A program made the translations under genes and the position numbers. The notes under the pieces are model-generated. The model was given only the letters and a program-made list of their open reading frames with translations. It was not told where the DNA came from and ran no database searches. A DNA stretch of 64,000 bases from Phialocephala subalpina (lineage: Eukaryota > Ascomycota > Leotiomycetes > Helotiales > Mollisiaceae): NCBI GenBank assembly GCA_900073065.1, contig FJOG01000042.1, positions 62,001-126,000 of the forward strand. Direction: 5' to 3'. Below are positions 54,930 through 64,000 of this stretch, piece by piece; position 1 is the stretch's first letter, and every line of letters begins with the position of its first letter.

Positions 54930-56225
54930 TTATTCAGCCTCGGCCATTTCAAATGCCTGCCTAAACTTACGCTCACTATACGTCGGACCAGGAAGTCTCC
55001 CCCTCACCCTATCGATGCGCAAACAATCCTCCCTCTCCTCGTCATCCTTAAGCTCAAAGAGCGTCGTACCAAGCAGCTTTCCCCGTATCCGATCAATACG
55101 CGCACAACGCTCCCACTCCTCATTCCCCCTCCTTGCCTTGTCTAGCTCCTCGTGCCATTCCCTCTCCTCACGATCTCTCTTCTCCTTTGCCTTCTGCCAC
55201 ATCTCGCGCTTCACTTCATTAGGAAGCGCTTCGTATTTTCTGACCCTTTCCTCATGCCTTTTTTCTGCCTCCTCCTGCTTGAGCCTCTCTTTTCGTTTTT
55301 CCTCGATCTCTTGCATCATCTCATAAATCCCCCAAAGGAGCTGTCTACTCCGCTCACTGAGGTCGCACTCTCTCAAAAACGGCGTTGTCACCATGACTTC
55401 CTCCAGCGGCTTGAAAGTCGTCAGGCTAGCTGATCTATGCTTCCACATTGACCAGACTTCAGGTGTCTGAGTTGAGAGTAGCTTGTCGCCGCAGATACGA
55501 ATCCATTGCGAAGCTAGTTCTACGAGTGCTTCTCGTGCGCGATGGTTGACGGGACGTTCGGATGAGTAGCGGTGAGGGGGGATCTCGATCGCGAGATCTA
55601 GGATTTTTGTTGCGAAGACGGTGTGGTCGATGATAGAGTCTCGAGTCAAGATCGCAGCGAATGTATGGGCGCGTAACCTTTGCAGTCTCTCCTGCTCTCC
55701 GACAGGTTCAAGATAGACTTCAACAGGACGGCCTGAAGACAGTCAGCTTACAGTTCGTCTTTAAATGTGTAAAAAAGAAAGGGGCTTACTATCGACGAAG
55801 TTGAAATATCTCTCGTCATTCTTTCCAGGGTAAACGGAGTACCACCGTTGGAAGCAATGAACAAGCTGGAGCAATCGATCTCGAGGTCCACATTGTCCCG
55901 GCAGGTGAGAGATTTGTTTTGCGACTTCGAAAAACAGGCGATAGGCGGTAAACATAAATGTGCCTCCAAGTTCGGTTTTTGTAGTTTGGCTGCCCTCTAA
56001 ATTTTTCTTGTGAATCCGAAGCCAGAGGCGGCGGAGCATCCTGCCCGCGCTCGCTGGTGATATCGGAGATGTTGGTTTGACACAGTCTTGTAGAATCTGG
56101 AAGATGTCTTGACGAATCTGTTGGAGTACGCTCTCGTCCATGTTGGATAGATGGAAAGGTAAGTCCGGGAAAGCTGGTAGCTCAAGGATCGTGCCAGTGT
56201 TGGGTTGCGAGTTGGAGTCCGCCAT
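54930..56225 (-). CDS. Hypothetical protein with charged C-terminal coiled coil
   Basis: Exons 56225-55790 and 55732-54930 join through a GTAAGC/CAG intron (phase 1) into 412 residues. The N-terminal 240 residues are globular and unrecognised (MLRRLWLRIHKKNLEGSQTT, AYRLFFEVAKQISHLPGQCG, PVEVYLEPVGEQERLQRLRA, RAREALVELASQWIRICGDK). Then a strongly charged helical stretch follows (IYEMMQEIEEKRKERLKQEE, EEREWHEELDKARRGNEEWE). The end holds two tandem copies of a short unit, ARIDRIRGKLLGTTLFE and LRIDRVRGRLPGPTYSE, about 25 residues apart. There is no signal peptide, membrane segment or catalytic motif. The frame is intact. Similar composition to the other coiled-coil genes of the window, but no LGTxS module is visible. 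Function unknown. Confidence 0.68.
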
Positions 56226-56705
56226 CTTAGAAATCTGCGAGGTTCGAAATTCTTGTCTGATAATCTGTGAGAAATCATGAATTGTGTGGTACCAATCCAG
56301 CTGTAATAAAGGAAGGATCTGGATATGGACTGAGTCCGGTAGGCTAGAGAAATACTCTGCCCAGGTAGTGGACTACTGGACGGCCCGAACCTTAGCAAAG
56401 TTCGCAACAACGCTTACACAATTGAATAAATCGCAACGATCAAGAAAAAGACGAAGAAAATCAGGTGGGAACAGTTGTATGCGAGTAATGCTTGAAAATA
56501 AATCGATTGAGTTGAAAATGGTGCGAAACAGGTAGAGTAACTAGACGCCTCTCACGATCCACAATTCTTCCGGGCAGCGGCCGCTGAATTTCAGGACCCG
56601 TCAGCGCCAAACTTCAGGCTTGGATCGCTAACGAGTAAGCTTCAGCGCCAGCACGATTTCACTCAACCATCCAACATTCTTCTCAAACCTACCTCATCCA
56701 TCGCA
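56226..56705. other. Intergenic region
   Basis: 480 bp, promoter of the coiled-coil gene and 3' flank of the P450 relic. An 83-codon plus-strand frame at 56284-56535 is not supported. Confidence 0.4.
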
Positions 56706-58414
56706 CTAAACACAAGAGTATAACTCTTCGGCGACGAACCCAATCTTTCGTGCTCCTGACACCGGTGACAGGATCAACATCCTCCACACTCGCAGGGAAT
56801 TCTCAAACGCCGAAATCACTCTCACGAAGAACAGGTACAGGAGTCTATTAGCTAGCGTAACTCCTGTGCAGCTGCGGGAGCCGATTCCGTAGATGAAGAT
56901 CGGTGCGTTGGGATTGTTGATCCAGCGTGTTGGGTCGAAGAGGTTGGGCTGTGTCCAGATGGCGGTATCCATGTTGTATGCCCATGCATTGAGAAGAATT
57001 GTTGTGCCAATCAGTACGGGTTTGCCATCGTATGTGAATTCCTTGACGATGCAGCGAGGTAGTGATGTTCGTACCACAGTGAAACATCCGAAAAAGTCAG
57101 CTGCGCTCAAAGCTCCTACAGAGGAGAGGATGGAACATGCACCCTTGACCAATGCAACGATGTATTCACAACCTTGATCATCGTCAACCTTTCCAAGCAT
57201 GTGTTCTCCATCGCCGTAATTGTTCAGGAGTGCTTCACATGCCGTAGCCTGAATATCAGGTCGTTGTGCAAGCAGAGCAAGACTCCACTGTAGTGTTGCG
57301 ACGATTGGAGCCATGCCCGCCGAGATGAAGGTCAAACACACTAAGTTTAGTTCCTCGTCATCAACATCCTCTCGCTCTAGCAAATCAGAACACATTTCTC
57401 ATAATCTCCTTTCGAGATCTAATCATCTGACTCCCGATTGAGCTGAGAAAAATACACATCGCCCCTTTTCTGTAATCCTGGTACTTTCCTCGTCGTTCTA
57501 CTCCACAGAAGCCGCAGCAAAGGAATATAGTCTTGTAAATCTGTCATAGAACTCCGTATATTGACAATCTGATGCCCACATCCACGATCTCAGCAAGTAA
57601 AGGATCCTCAAAATATATTCGCCGACCCCAGCATATTGTCAAGTCGAGACTGAGACTCATGCGCTGGAGCAGGCGGGGAGCATCGATGGGTTCGCTAGTC
57701 GTGTCGAGACATTGGCGGATGAAGGAGCCGGTTTCAAGGTTGAGGCACTTGAGGTAGGTTTAGATAGCTGGCTTGCTGAGTGGGGCGTCTTTGGGCTGCG
57801 GTTGAGGCCTTTGCTTGCTGGTGTGGTTCCCACCGGAGAAGGAATCAATGCTGCGTGCTTGGAAGCCTCGTACCATTAGCAGAGCATGAATCGACGGGAG
57901 AACTAGAAGGGGGCTTTGGGGACTTTAGACTTACTGGTTACTCCCAACTTCTCGGCCACAATCTACAAACGTCAGACCAAAGCTAAGCAAACTCGCAGAG
58001 TGGAAGAAGCAATTTGTGAAAAGTATAGAAGGCTAAACGAGAGGCAAGAACATTCGAGTGACCAGAGAAGATCGCCTTTGCAGCCGAAGCGGTGTTCACG
58101 ACCAGCACAGGTATGTCACCAAGTTGAACCTGGAACACCTCTCCATAACGCTGGGGAAGGAGTTGGTGCTGCTAAGCAGCATTCCATCGAATGTCCAACA
58201 GATTGCCGTTGATTGGACAGCCGATCGGACCTGGAAAGTGCGGGTGAAGTAGCTTTCGGTGGCGATGCGCGTAGTAGGCAAGTGCGAGGAGGCAGCCCTT
58301 TGCAATGAGGATAGGGAGTAATAGTAGCCTTCCCAGGAACAGGGGTTCCTTGCATCGTTGCAGTAGAATAAAAGAGACAAGATCTGCAATCTTATTGCAA
58401 CGATACTGCCTCAC
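56706..58414 (-). pseudogene. Cytochrome P450 pseudogene, CYP504-like
   Basis: All parts of a P450 can be followed on the minus strand in broken frames. The N-terminus is a membrane anchor (LFLGRLLLLPILIAKGCLLA) then HFPGPIGCPINGNLLDIRWN, a TAG, QRYGEVFQVQLGDIPVLVVN and FYTFHK. Middle fragments are HAALIPSPVGTTP, DLQDYIPLLRLL and LQKRGDVYFSQLNRE. The C-terminal 229 codons are intact from 57395: I-helix CLTFISAGMAPIVATLQW (the usual A-G-x-D-T altered to AGMAP), SLPRCIVKEFTYDGKPVLIG, and heme loop IYGIGSRSCTGVTLANRLLYLFF with its Cys ligand. FYTFHK, LQDYIPLLR and the heme-loop sequence resemble CYP504, phenylacetate 2-hydroxylases. Several stops and frame changes make it non-functional. Confidence 0.75.
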
Positions 58415-59053
58415 AAATCATGCGAAAGGCCAAGCATACTTAACACAAAGCCAGAGGGGATAAGAAAGTAACGGGCAGCCACTAGGTTCTTTTCAAGGGT
58501 GTCAAGATAGACTTCTGGATCATCAAGAAGCAATGAACCACCCTTGTACTTCCAAGGGTCTTCCCAACTCGGAGATCGAGGCTGGGAACGGGTTCAGCCT
58601 CATTTAGCTGCACTTGCAACATCTGACAGCTGAACGTAGCACACTGCAACCACCGATTACCAACGGAAGTCGCCGCACACGCAATGTCTGCCCAGCCCGA
58701 CAACATGACAGGATATGCTTCAACCTCGAGACTCCTCTCAGAAGATAGGTTGGCACTCGCCATGGTGTGAAGTAAATTGCGAGTCACACAGCAAAACCGG
58801 ATCTAGCCAATCTAAAACAGTCCAAGAGCATGATTGTGTCTATCCTCGTCGCCTCGGACAGGAGAAATGGTCTGAGAAGTGTATGTGTGACTAAGGGCGC
58901 CATGTCGAAACTCTCAACCCACAAAATACATCCGTCTATTGGTATGTCTATCGTCTATCCGTCTATATCGCTATGCTCGATGTTCCCAGAAACAGGCGTG
59001 TTCTCGAAATGGCAGGTTCGTGTCTCCGACCTCGGGTTCTTTCGACTTGAAAA
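58415..59053. other. Intergenic region
   Basis: 640 bp upstream of the P450 relic. A 101-codon minus-strand frame (58482-58787) shows no domain and no coding character that I trust. Confidence 0.4.
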
Positions 59054-59756
59054 TTATATCTTCTCGCTCAGTTCATTGATTTCCTTTCGAATGTCGCTCA
59101 GCCGCTTCTGCTGCTTCTCGTATTTGTTGTACATATCCTGGCAGACGCTATCGGCTTCAATATAGCTATGTGAATATGTCAGCACTTTCCCAAGATATCC
59201 AGAATGGCAGAGCTTACCTCTTCCACGCAGCACCACCATAGTTGCCATATTTATCATACTCGGCATAAGCCTCCTCTTTGGCAATGTACGCTTGTCCGCA
59301 CCTGAGCTGCTCATCCTCCTGCAGATCCTTGATCCGCGCATTCTCCTTCTTCAACCACGCAATCTTTTCCGCAGGATTCAGCGCCTCAAACTCCATCCCC
59401 TTAAATTCGCCCTTCCAATCATCCTCGCCCTGCTCTTTCCTAGCTTCCTTCTCTTGTCCACTTCTCAATGCAAACCCCGCACCTTGTATGATGCCATTCC
59501 TCTTTCCCAATCCAAACAATCCATATCCGAATGTTAAGGATCCTGCAGTGAGGCTTGCGAGCTCCCAAGGATTGAGCTTCTTGTAGTTCTGGAATGTGTA
59601 GAAGGCGATGCCGGCGTATCCTAGGCCTGCGATAAGGCCGTCAATTACTCGTGGAGGGGTAGGCAGGGAGTCTGGGAAGAGGGTTTGGTGCTTTTGCTGG
59701 CGGATGTGTGTTCGCTTCGCGACAATTGATGGACGGCGAGCTGCTTCTTCGGCCAT
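59054..59756 (-). CDS. Small hypothetical protein with a hydrophobic segment
   Basis: Exons 59756-59218 and 59165-59054 join through a GTAAGC/TAG intron (phase 2) into 216 residues. The N-terminus is basic (RRPSIVAKRTHIRQQKHQ) and may be a mitochondrial or peripheral-membrane region. A hydrophobic hairpin follows: VIDGLIAGLGYAGIAFYTFQ and LASLTAGSLTFGYGLFGLG, two short membrane-like spans separated by NYKKLNPWE. The second half is charged and helical (LNPAEKIAWLKKENARIKDL, IAKEEAYAEYDKYG), ending in a coiled coil (KYEKQQKRLSDIRKEINELS). It looks like a small membrane-associated coiled-coil protein with an intact frame. I do not recognise a family. Confidence 0.7.
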
Positions 59757-60802
59757 GATGTACTCTACTGCTGGTATTGTGGGAGGTTGAGGGAGGTTGC
59801 TGGCGGGATATCAAGGTGGCAGATGTTGGGTATATAATTTGAAGAGATCAAACACGTTGACAAGAAGCGGCGACATGGCTATAAAAGCCTGCGGTAAGGC
59901 AGTTCCTAGTTGCGTGATAGTGCTGTTGGTGGTGAGAGAAATGTGGTTCGAACTTGAGAAGTTCCCATATTTGCAGAAATTATGGGGCGGGATCTGACGG
60001 GATGACATCATTGGTCCATCAACTAATTTACGAGTCGTTTGAAAGAACTTTCTTCCAACATTTCACGCGGGTAATAACTCTTCCATTCTTTTATGTATTT
60101 TACCATTATGGAGTTCTATATCAATTCTCCTTGTGCTCTAAAACATTCAAAGTCATGAGGACAGCAAAGTGTATTTTCGCTTGCAGCGCTCCATCGCCCT
60201 ACTCGGTCGCCAGGTTCCACCTTACTCCAACTCCCACTCCACTGTTCTCTCCACCATTATCTCCATCTTCACGAAAGACTCACTCCATGTGGAGGTTCCG
60301 GAGATATGGAGTTGCACAATGCATGTGATAATGCAGAGCATAAATCAACGGTTTCGAAGATGCTTGTGCACTCGAGTCATGAGGAGCCCCCAGCGACAAT
60401 CTGGAAATTCAGCTGTCAAGACAAAGCCACAGTACATTATCATATGAACGGCGAGGACAACGGAATTCTCTAGGTCTTGGTTGAAAACAATGCTTTTATT
60501 TCTATTTTCTCAAGGACAATAGCTGACCTGCAGTAGTTAGCATAACAAAGGAATATCACTTACCCGCGATTTCTTCTCTCACATATTCTCCTACTCTTTC
60601 CCTGCTACAGTAAAGTTCGCAATCGGCTTCAGGCACGATGACGAAAACGAAAAACCAAGCCTACGAGCCTATGAGCCTACGAATATTTAAAGTATATCTT
60701 CATTATTTTATACAATATATCTATGGGTCTATGTGTAGTGGTAGCATTTGAATTCAAAACAATTTATACAGGTGTCGCACCAAATCGGTTTTCGAACTAC
60801 TA
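59757..60802. other. Intergenic region left of the Fot1-like element
   Basis: 1.05 kb with no convincing gene; becomes AT-rich towards the transposon. The open frames at 59954-60447 have no coding character. Confidence 0.4.
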
Positions 60803-63045
60803 ACCGATTTCCACTGTCAGTGCACAAACCCACCCAATGCACACCCCATTTATCCATCAGCCTCGCAACTTTAAAAAATTATAACTCAACAACGCTCTTA
60901 TAGAATCTTCTAAAATTAAAAATATACTATCGCACATTATATTCAATTTGTTTCTATCAATAATAATCTTCAATTCCTTATTCGTTCTGGCAAAATGATT
61001 TTCCGACCCCTCCTAGTCACATGTTCTACCTCCTCTTCTTGAACATCAATTTGTGCCACTTCAACCTCTTCATATGACCCTAAACTCTGTAATACAATGC
61101 TCCCAAGCTTTAGTACTACAATACTAGACGATTTAGCCTTTTTGGCTGCTTTTTTGGCCTTATTTTCAGCCTATTTAGTAGCCTTAGCCGCTTCTTATTC
61201 CCTTTTTTTGACCTCTGCCTTTACTTGTCAGTCCACCTCTCTCTGCTCTGCTTTCCTAGCCTTCTCAGCTTCCTTCTCTTTAGCAGCAAGGGCCTTCTTA
61301 ACCTCCCTATCGATCTCAGCCTGCTTTTTCTTAGCCTCTTTCTCGTCTTTTTCCCTCTGAGCATTAGCCTCCTTGTCATGCTAATACACCAACGCTGCTT
61401 GGATTTCCGACCCTGACCACCACTATGCGCCACCATTCGGCACTTCTCCAAGCAAATTAAGCTTCTTACTCCTTTGCCTCTTCTTCTTTTCAATATCCAA
61501 AGCTTCTCTCAAGCCCACTGCTCTAAAATTGGCAATCTCACGCTCTGCGGCTAACTACTCGGCTAACTTAAACAACTTCCTAATCATTAACTTAAAAGGA
61601 TTCCTATAGAACTCCTGCTTAAAATAACGAAAAGATTTAGCCGTCCGAGGTGTTTTCATAGCCTTAAAAGCAGTGGTTTCATCCTCTGATTCTGGTAGGG
61701 CCAAAGGACGGACTTTTAGTGCATTTAGCACTATAAAGGGGTCGAAAGGAGCAATGCCAGTCTTGGCCCACGCAAACAAAATGTTCTGCTTAGTCAAAGC
61801 TAAACTCCAAGCCTCCTTAAATAAACCATAAAACAGCTTCTTAGACATGCCGCAAATTCCATTACTCTTATGCAAAAGAGCGCTAACGAGCTTAGAGTAT
61901 TAGGTGGAGAGAGGAAGGAAAGCACCCACGTCACAAGGTTGAAGTCTATAAGTGCTATGAGGTGGCAAGATCAAGACACAAATCCTAAGCTTATCACATG
62001 CTTCCAGAAACGCCATATTCACATGGCTAGAATGCCCATCCACAATCAGGAGTCTCTTGCCTCTTCCAGCTTTAGCGCGAGTATATAGGTCAAATACTTG
62101 AGTCAAGTAAGCCAGACCGAACGCATTACTAGACTACCTATTAGTAGAAGCTATGAAATAAATCTTCTCTTCTCCTATGTCTTGACACTATGTATCTTGC
62201 AAAGCATTAGTTTTCCCTTGGTAAATCAACGCAACAGGGAGACAAGTGCCATCTGCGCAGATAGTGGCCAGCAAGCTAATAAACTCTCGAGAACCATCTT
62301 ATTTAGCAGACCTCATCTTTCCACTCTTATATGCTTCTTTGGTCATAATGCGTTTGACCGTTTGACAGAGGCCAATTAAGAACCCCTTCTCATCCCAATT
62401 GTATATGTTCTCCGGTAAAATATTATGTTTTTCCACGGCATCCTTATACTAAGTGGGGGGGGAGGGGCAATTAGCTTATAACTCTTAAAAAATTATATCT
62501 CCACTAAATATTAATAAAAAAAGTTATTCACTAGCTTGAAAAACTCAGCGATTATTAGTCCATATTCTGCTTTAACTCGTGTATTATTAATATTTCGTAG
62601 ATACTTGGACTTGAGTCGGTTCTTATGTCGTGCGACAAATCGGGCCGTCCAGTTCTTATGAACCTCCCTTCCAATGATCTCTTCTGCTAGATTTATGACT
62701 ATTTGAGTCGTCAGAGGCAAGCCACGGACCGTAAGTTTATTTATCTGCTTAATTAAAGCCTCTTCTTGAGCCCTTAAAAGCAAAAAGTAGTAAAGGTAAG
62801 TCGCTTTTCTCCTTAAGATAGTTTTGCCTAAATGGCGGCGCATAAGGGTGATACGCTCCAAACTATGCTTTTTAGCTATTACAGAGTAATTAGGAGCCAA
62901 TTCTACATCACATTCCGCAAGAGCGGCTTCCATTATAACGTCGTCGACAGCCATTTTAATTTTTTAAAGAGTGAGGGTTAATAATTTTTACGAAATTTTT
63001 TGTGCGTGCATTGGGTGGGTCTGTGCACTAACAGTGGAAATCGGT
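60803..63045 (-). mobile_element. Fot1/pogo-like DNA transposon, decayed
   Basis: 2243 bp bounded by inverted repeats of about 40 bp that differ at about two positions. The left one starts ACCGATTTCCACTGTCAGTG at 60803; the right one, read inwards from 63045 on the minus strand, starts ACCGATTTCCACTGTTAGTG. Both end in CCCACCCAATGCAC. TA at 60801-60802 and 63046-63047 is the target duplication. The transposase lies on the minus strand and is full of stops. The element ends only 150 bp upstream of the start codon of the NLR-like gene at 63196. Confidence 0.88.
61555..62954 (-). pseudogene. Fot1/pogo-type transposase, interrupted
   Basis: Starts at 62954 (MAVDDVIMEAALAECDVELA) with a helix-turn-helix part and a CENP-B-like DNA-binding segment (LTVRGLPLTTQIVINLAEEI, NWTARFVARHKNRLKSKYLR), open to 62511. 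After a frame change near 62420-62520 the DDE_1 catalytic domain follows: ENIYNWDEKGFLIGL (first Asp), FISLLATICADGTCLPVALI, RLLIVDGHSSHV (second Asp) and LPPHSTYRLQPCDVGAF (third Asp). The end is KEAWSLALTKQNILFAWAKT and FRYFKQEFYRNPFKL, to 61555. All three catalytic aspartates remain, but several TAA/TAG codons sit where Gln or Trp is expected, which fits C:G to T:A decay. Confidence 0.85.
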
Positions 63046-63195
63046 TAGTCATTCGGGCCATATGGGTGAGATGAGTGGCTGTGCGACCCGAACAACGCAC
63101 CCCAAATCAATCCCAGATTTTGGTCTCAATTATCCCTTTTCTCCAATACAATTATCACCAACATAACCTGCTAAGCGATAAAACGTATTGCAACA
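63046..63195. other. Short promoter region of the second NLR-like gene
   Basis: Only 150 bp separate the transposon from the start codon. The transposon end has either cut the promoter short or now forms part of it. Confidence 0.45.
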
Positions 63196-64000
63196 ATGTC
63201 TTTCGGCTTCTCTGTTGGTGACTTTATTACTGCAGCCGACCTTATTGCACAAGTCGTCTCTGCGCTTCGCGAGGCTGGTGGCTCCGCCTCCCAATATCAA
63301 CATATTACGAACAAATTGGGCTTTCTAGATCGCTCACTTCGGGATGTTAATCGACTTGAGCCTGCCGAGGGGCTGGAGGCGACCCTTGAGGCAATCAAAA
63401 CAACAGCGTTAAGCTGTCAGCTTCCGCTACTCGAATACCTGAAAAACATTAGGAAATATGATAAGAGCCTGGGTCCAGGACAGTCATTTGGCGTCATGAA
63501 AGATGTGTTTCTCAAGATGAAATGGCAAGTGTCCAAGAAATTGGAAGCAGCAATGAAACTCGAAGCGGAGATAGTTGCGTACTTAGGAGCTATTAATCTC
63601 CTTCTTGGTCTCTATAAAGTGTAAGCACTCCCTTTTAACTCCTAGGGCACTTTACCATCAAAGAGAAGCACTGATTATAAGCGCAGAAAGGTCGATATTC
63701 TCGCAGAGCAAAGAGCTCGAAGTAGATTCGAAAGCCTTACTACAACACTCGCGAATCTACACCTCCAAACTCAAACGGTTTCCAAAAATGTTGCACAAGT
63801 GCGATACCAAGTAGAGCAAGGCACACGTGTTATTCGAAAAGACATCGAAGAATCCTCAAAGGAGACATCCCAAGCGTTAAAGAGTCTGCAACAGAGCTGT
63901 TTCACTAGTGTATTCGAGTTTTTGAAAACGGCAGGAGCACTATCCGAGGTCACCTTACGGACATGGTATGGCCCTTCATCCTTCCTATGATCTGTTTTTG
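63196..64000 (+). CDS. NLR-like protein, N-terminal part (runs off the window)
   Basis: Exon 1 (63196-63620) and exon 2 (63687-63965) join through a GTAAGC/CAG intron (phase 2); a GTATGG donor follows and the gene leaves the window. The start MSFGFSVGDFITAADLIAQV and the pattern ALREAGGSASQYQHI, LPLLEYLKNIRKYDKSLGPG are clearly homologous to the N-terminal domain of the protein at 44810 (SVGDFLAAGTLIKDI, SGGAVSQYQEL, KLDTYEGLGPG). Intron positions differ in detail. Exon 2 encodes a helical stretch (LAEQRARSRFESLTTTLANL, VIRKDIEESSKETSQALKSL) equivalent to the linker before the NACHT domain. The NACHT part itself must lie to the right and was not seen. Confidence 0.72.

Noticed and set aside
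58482..58787. 101-codon minus-strand frame next to the P450 relic
   Set aside because: It is not part of any P450 and has no feature beyond being open.
1..64000. tRNA, rRNA and other RNA genes
   Set aside because: I looked for a T-loop box (GGTTCRANNCC) with a matching acceptor stem and found only hits inside coding sequence; no RNA gene can be supported by eye.

Overview
This is nuclear DNA of a filamentous ascomycete (Pezizomycotina). The evidence is short GT..AG introns of about 45-230 bp, secreted GH7 and GH43 plant-cell-wall enzymes, Zn2Cys6 factors, an RTA1-like membrane protein, a 2EXR protein, NACHT-ankyrin (NLR-like) genes and two decayed TA-inserting DNA transposons whose stop codons look like C-to-T decay. 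A leotiomycete is plausible, but that is an inference from gene style only.

Layout. 1-8.5 kb: a PLC-like phosphodiesterase running off the left edge, a GH7 cellulase, a tandem pair of BTB paralogs and a GH43 glycosidase. Both glycosidase promoters carry a GGCTAA-type motif. 9-16.3 kb: four minus-strand genes for charged coiled-coil proteins without recognised domains, two of them (10.6-11.4 and 12.4-15.0 kb) apparently paralogous. 17-24 kb: a start-less BRCT relic, a seven-helix membrane protein, then 3.6 kb without genes. 24-30.5 kb: a 948-residue low-complexity/coiled-coil gene whose 3' end is inside a perfect 250-bp tandem duplication, and two more such genes. 30.9-32.4 kb: a 2EXR protein with a decayed 3' end. 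33.5-38.3 kb: a frameshifted pseudogene and a coiled-coil pseudogene split by a complete Tc1/mariner-like element. 38.9-41.5 kb: a tail-anchored coiled-coil protein with five copies of a 38-residue repeat, followed at once by a 20-bp minisatellite. 41.9-43 kb: transcription-factor relic. 44.8-48.1 kb: NACHT-ankyrin NLR gene with an apparent frameshift. 49-50 kb: DJ-1/PfpI protein with Ser at the nucleophile position. 51-52.6 kb: decaying Zn2Cys6 factor. 53.5-54.6 kb: RTA1-like protein. 55-56.2 kb: coiled-coil gene. 56.7-58.4 kb: CYP504-like P450 pseudogene. 59-59.8 kb: small membrane protein. 60.8-63.05 kb: decayed Fot1/pogo-like transposon. 63.2 kb to the right edge: 5' part of a second NLR-like gene.

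How they fit together. The left end is a saprotroph/plant-biomass toolkit. The rest is an accessory, high-turnover region: coiled-coil proteins of no known family, NLR-like genes, pseudogenes and transposons. The best candidate for something undescribed is the family of coiled-coil proteins sharing a short helical module (L-A-x-x-L-G-T-x-S, then M, I-R, L-V-x-E): five tandem copies in the 38.9-kb gene, one in the 33.5-kb pseudogene, and a weak one near the C-terminus of the 24.6-kb gene. Many apparent frameshifts in the window are equivalent to loss of one base, so either gene decay or uncorrected sequence deletions must be kept in mind throughout.
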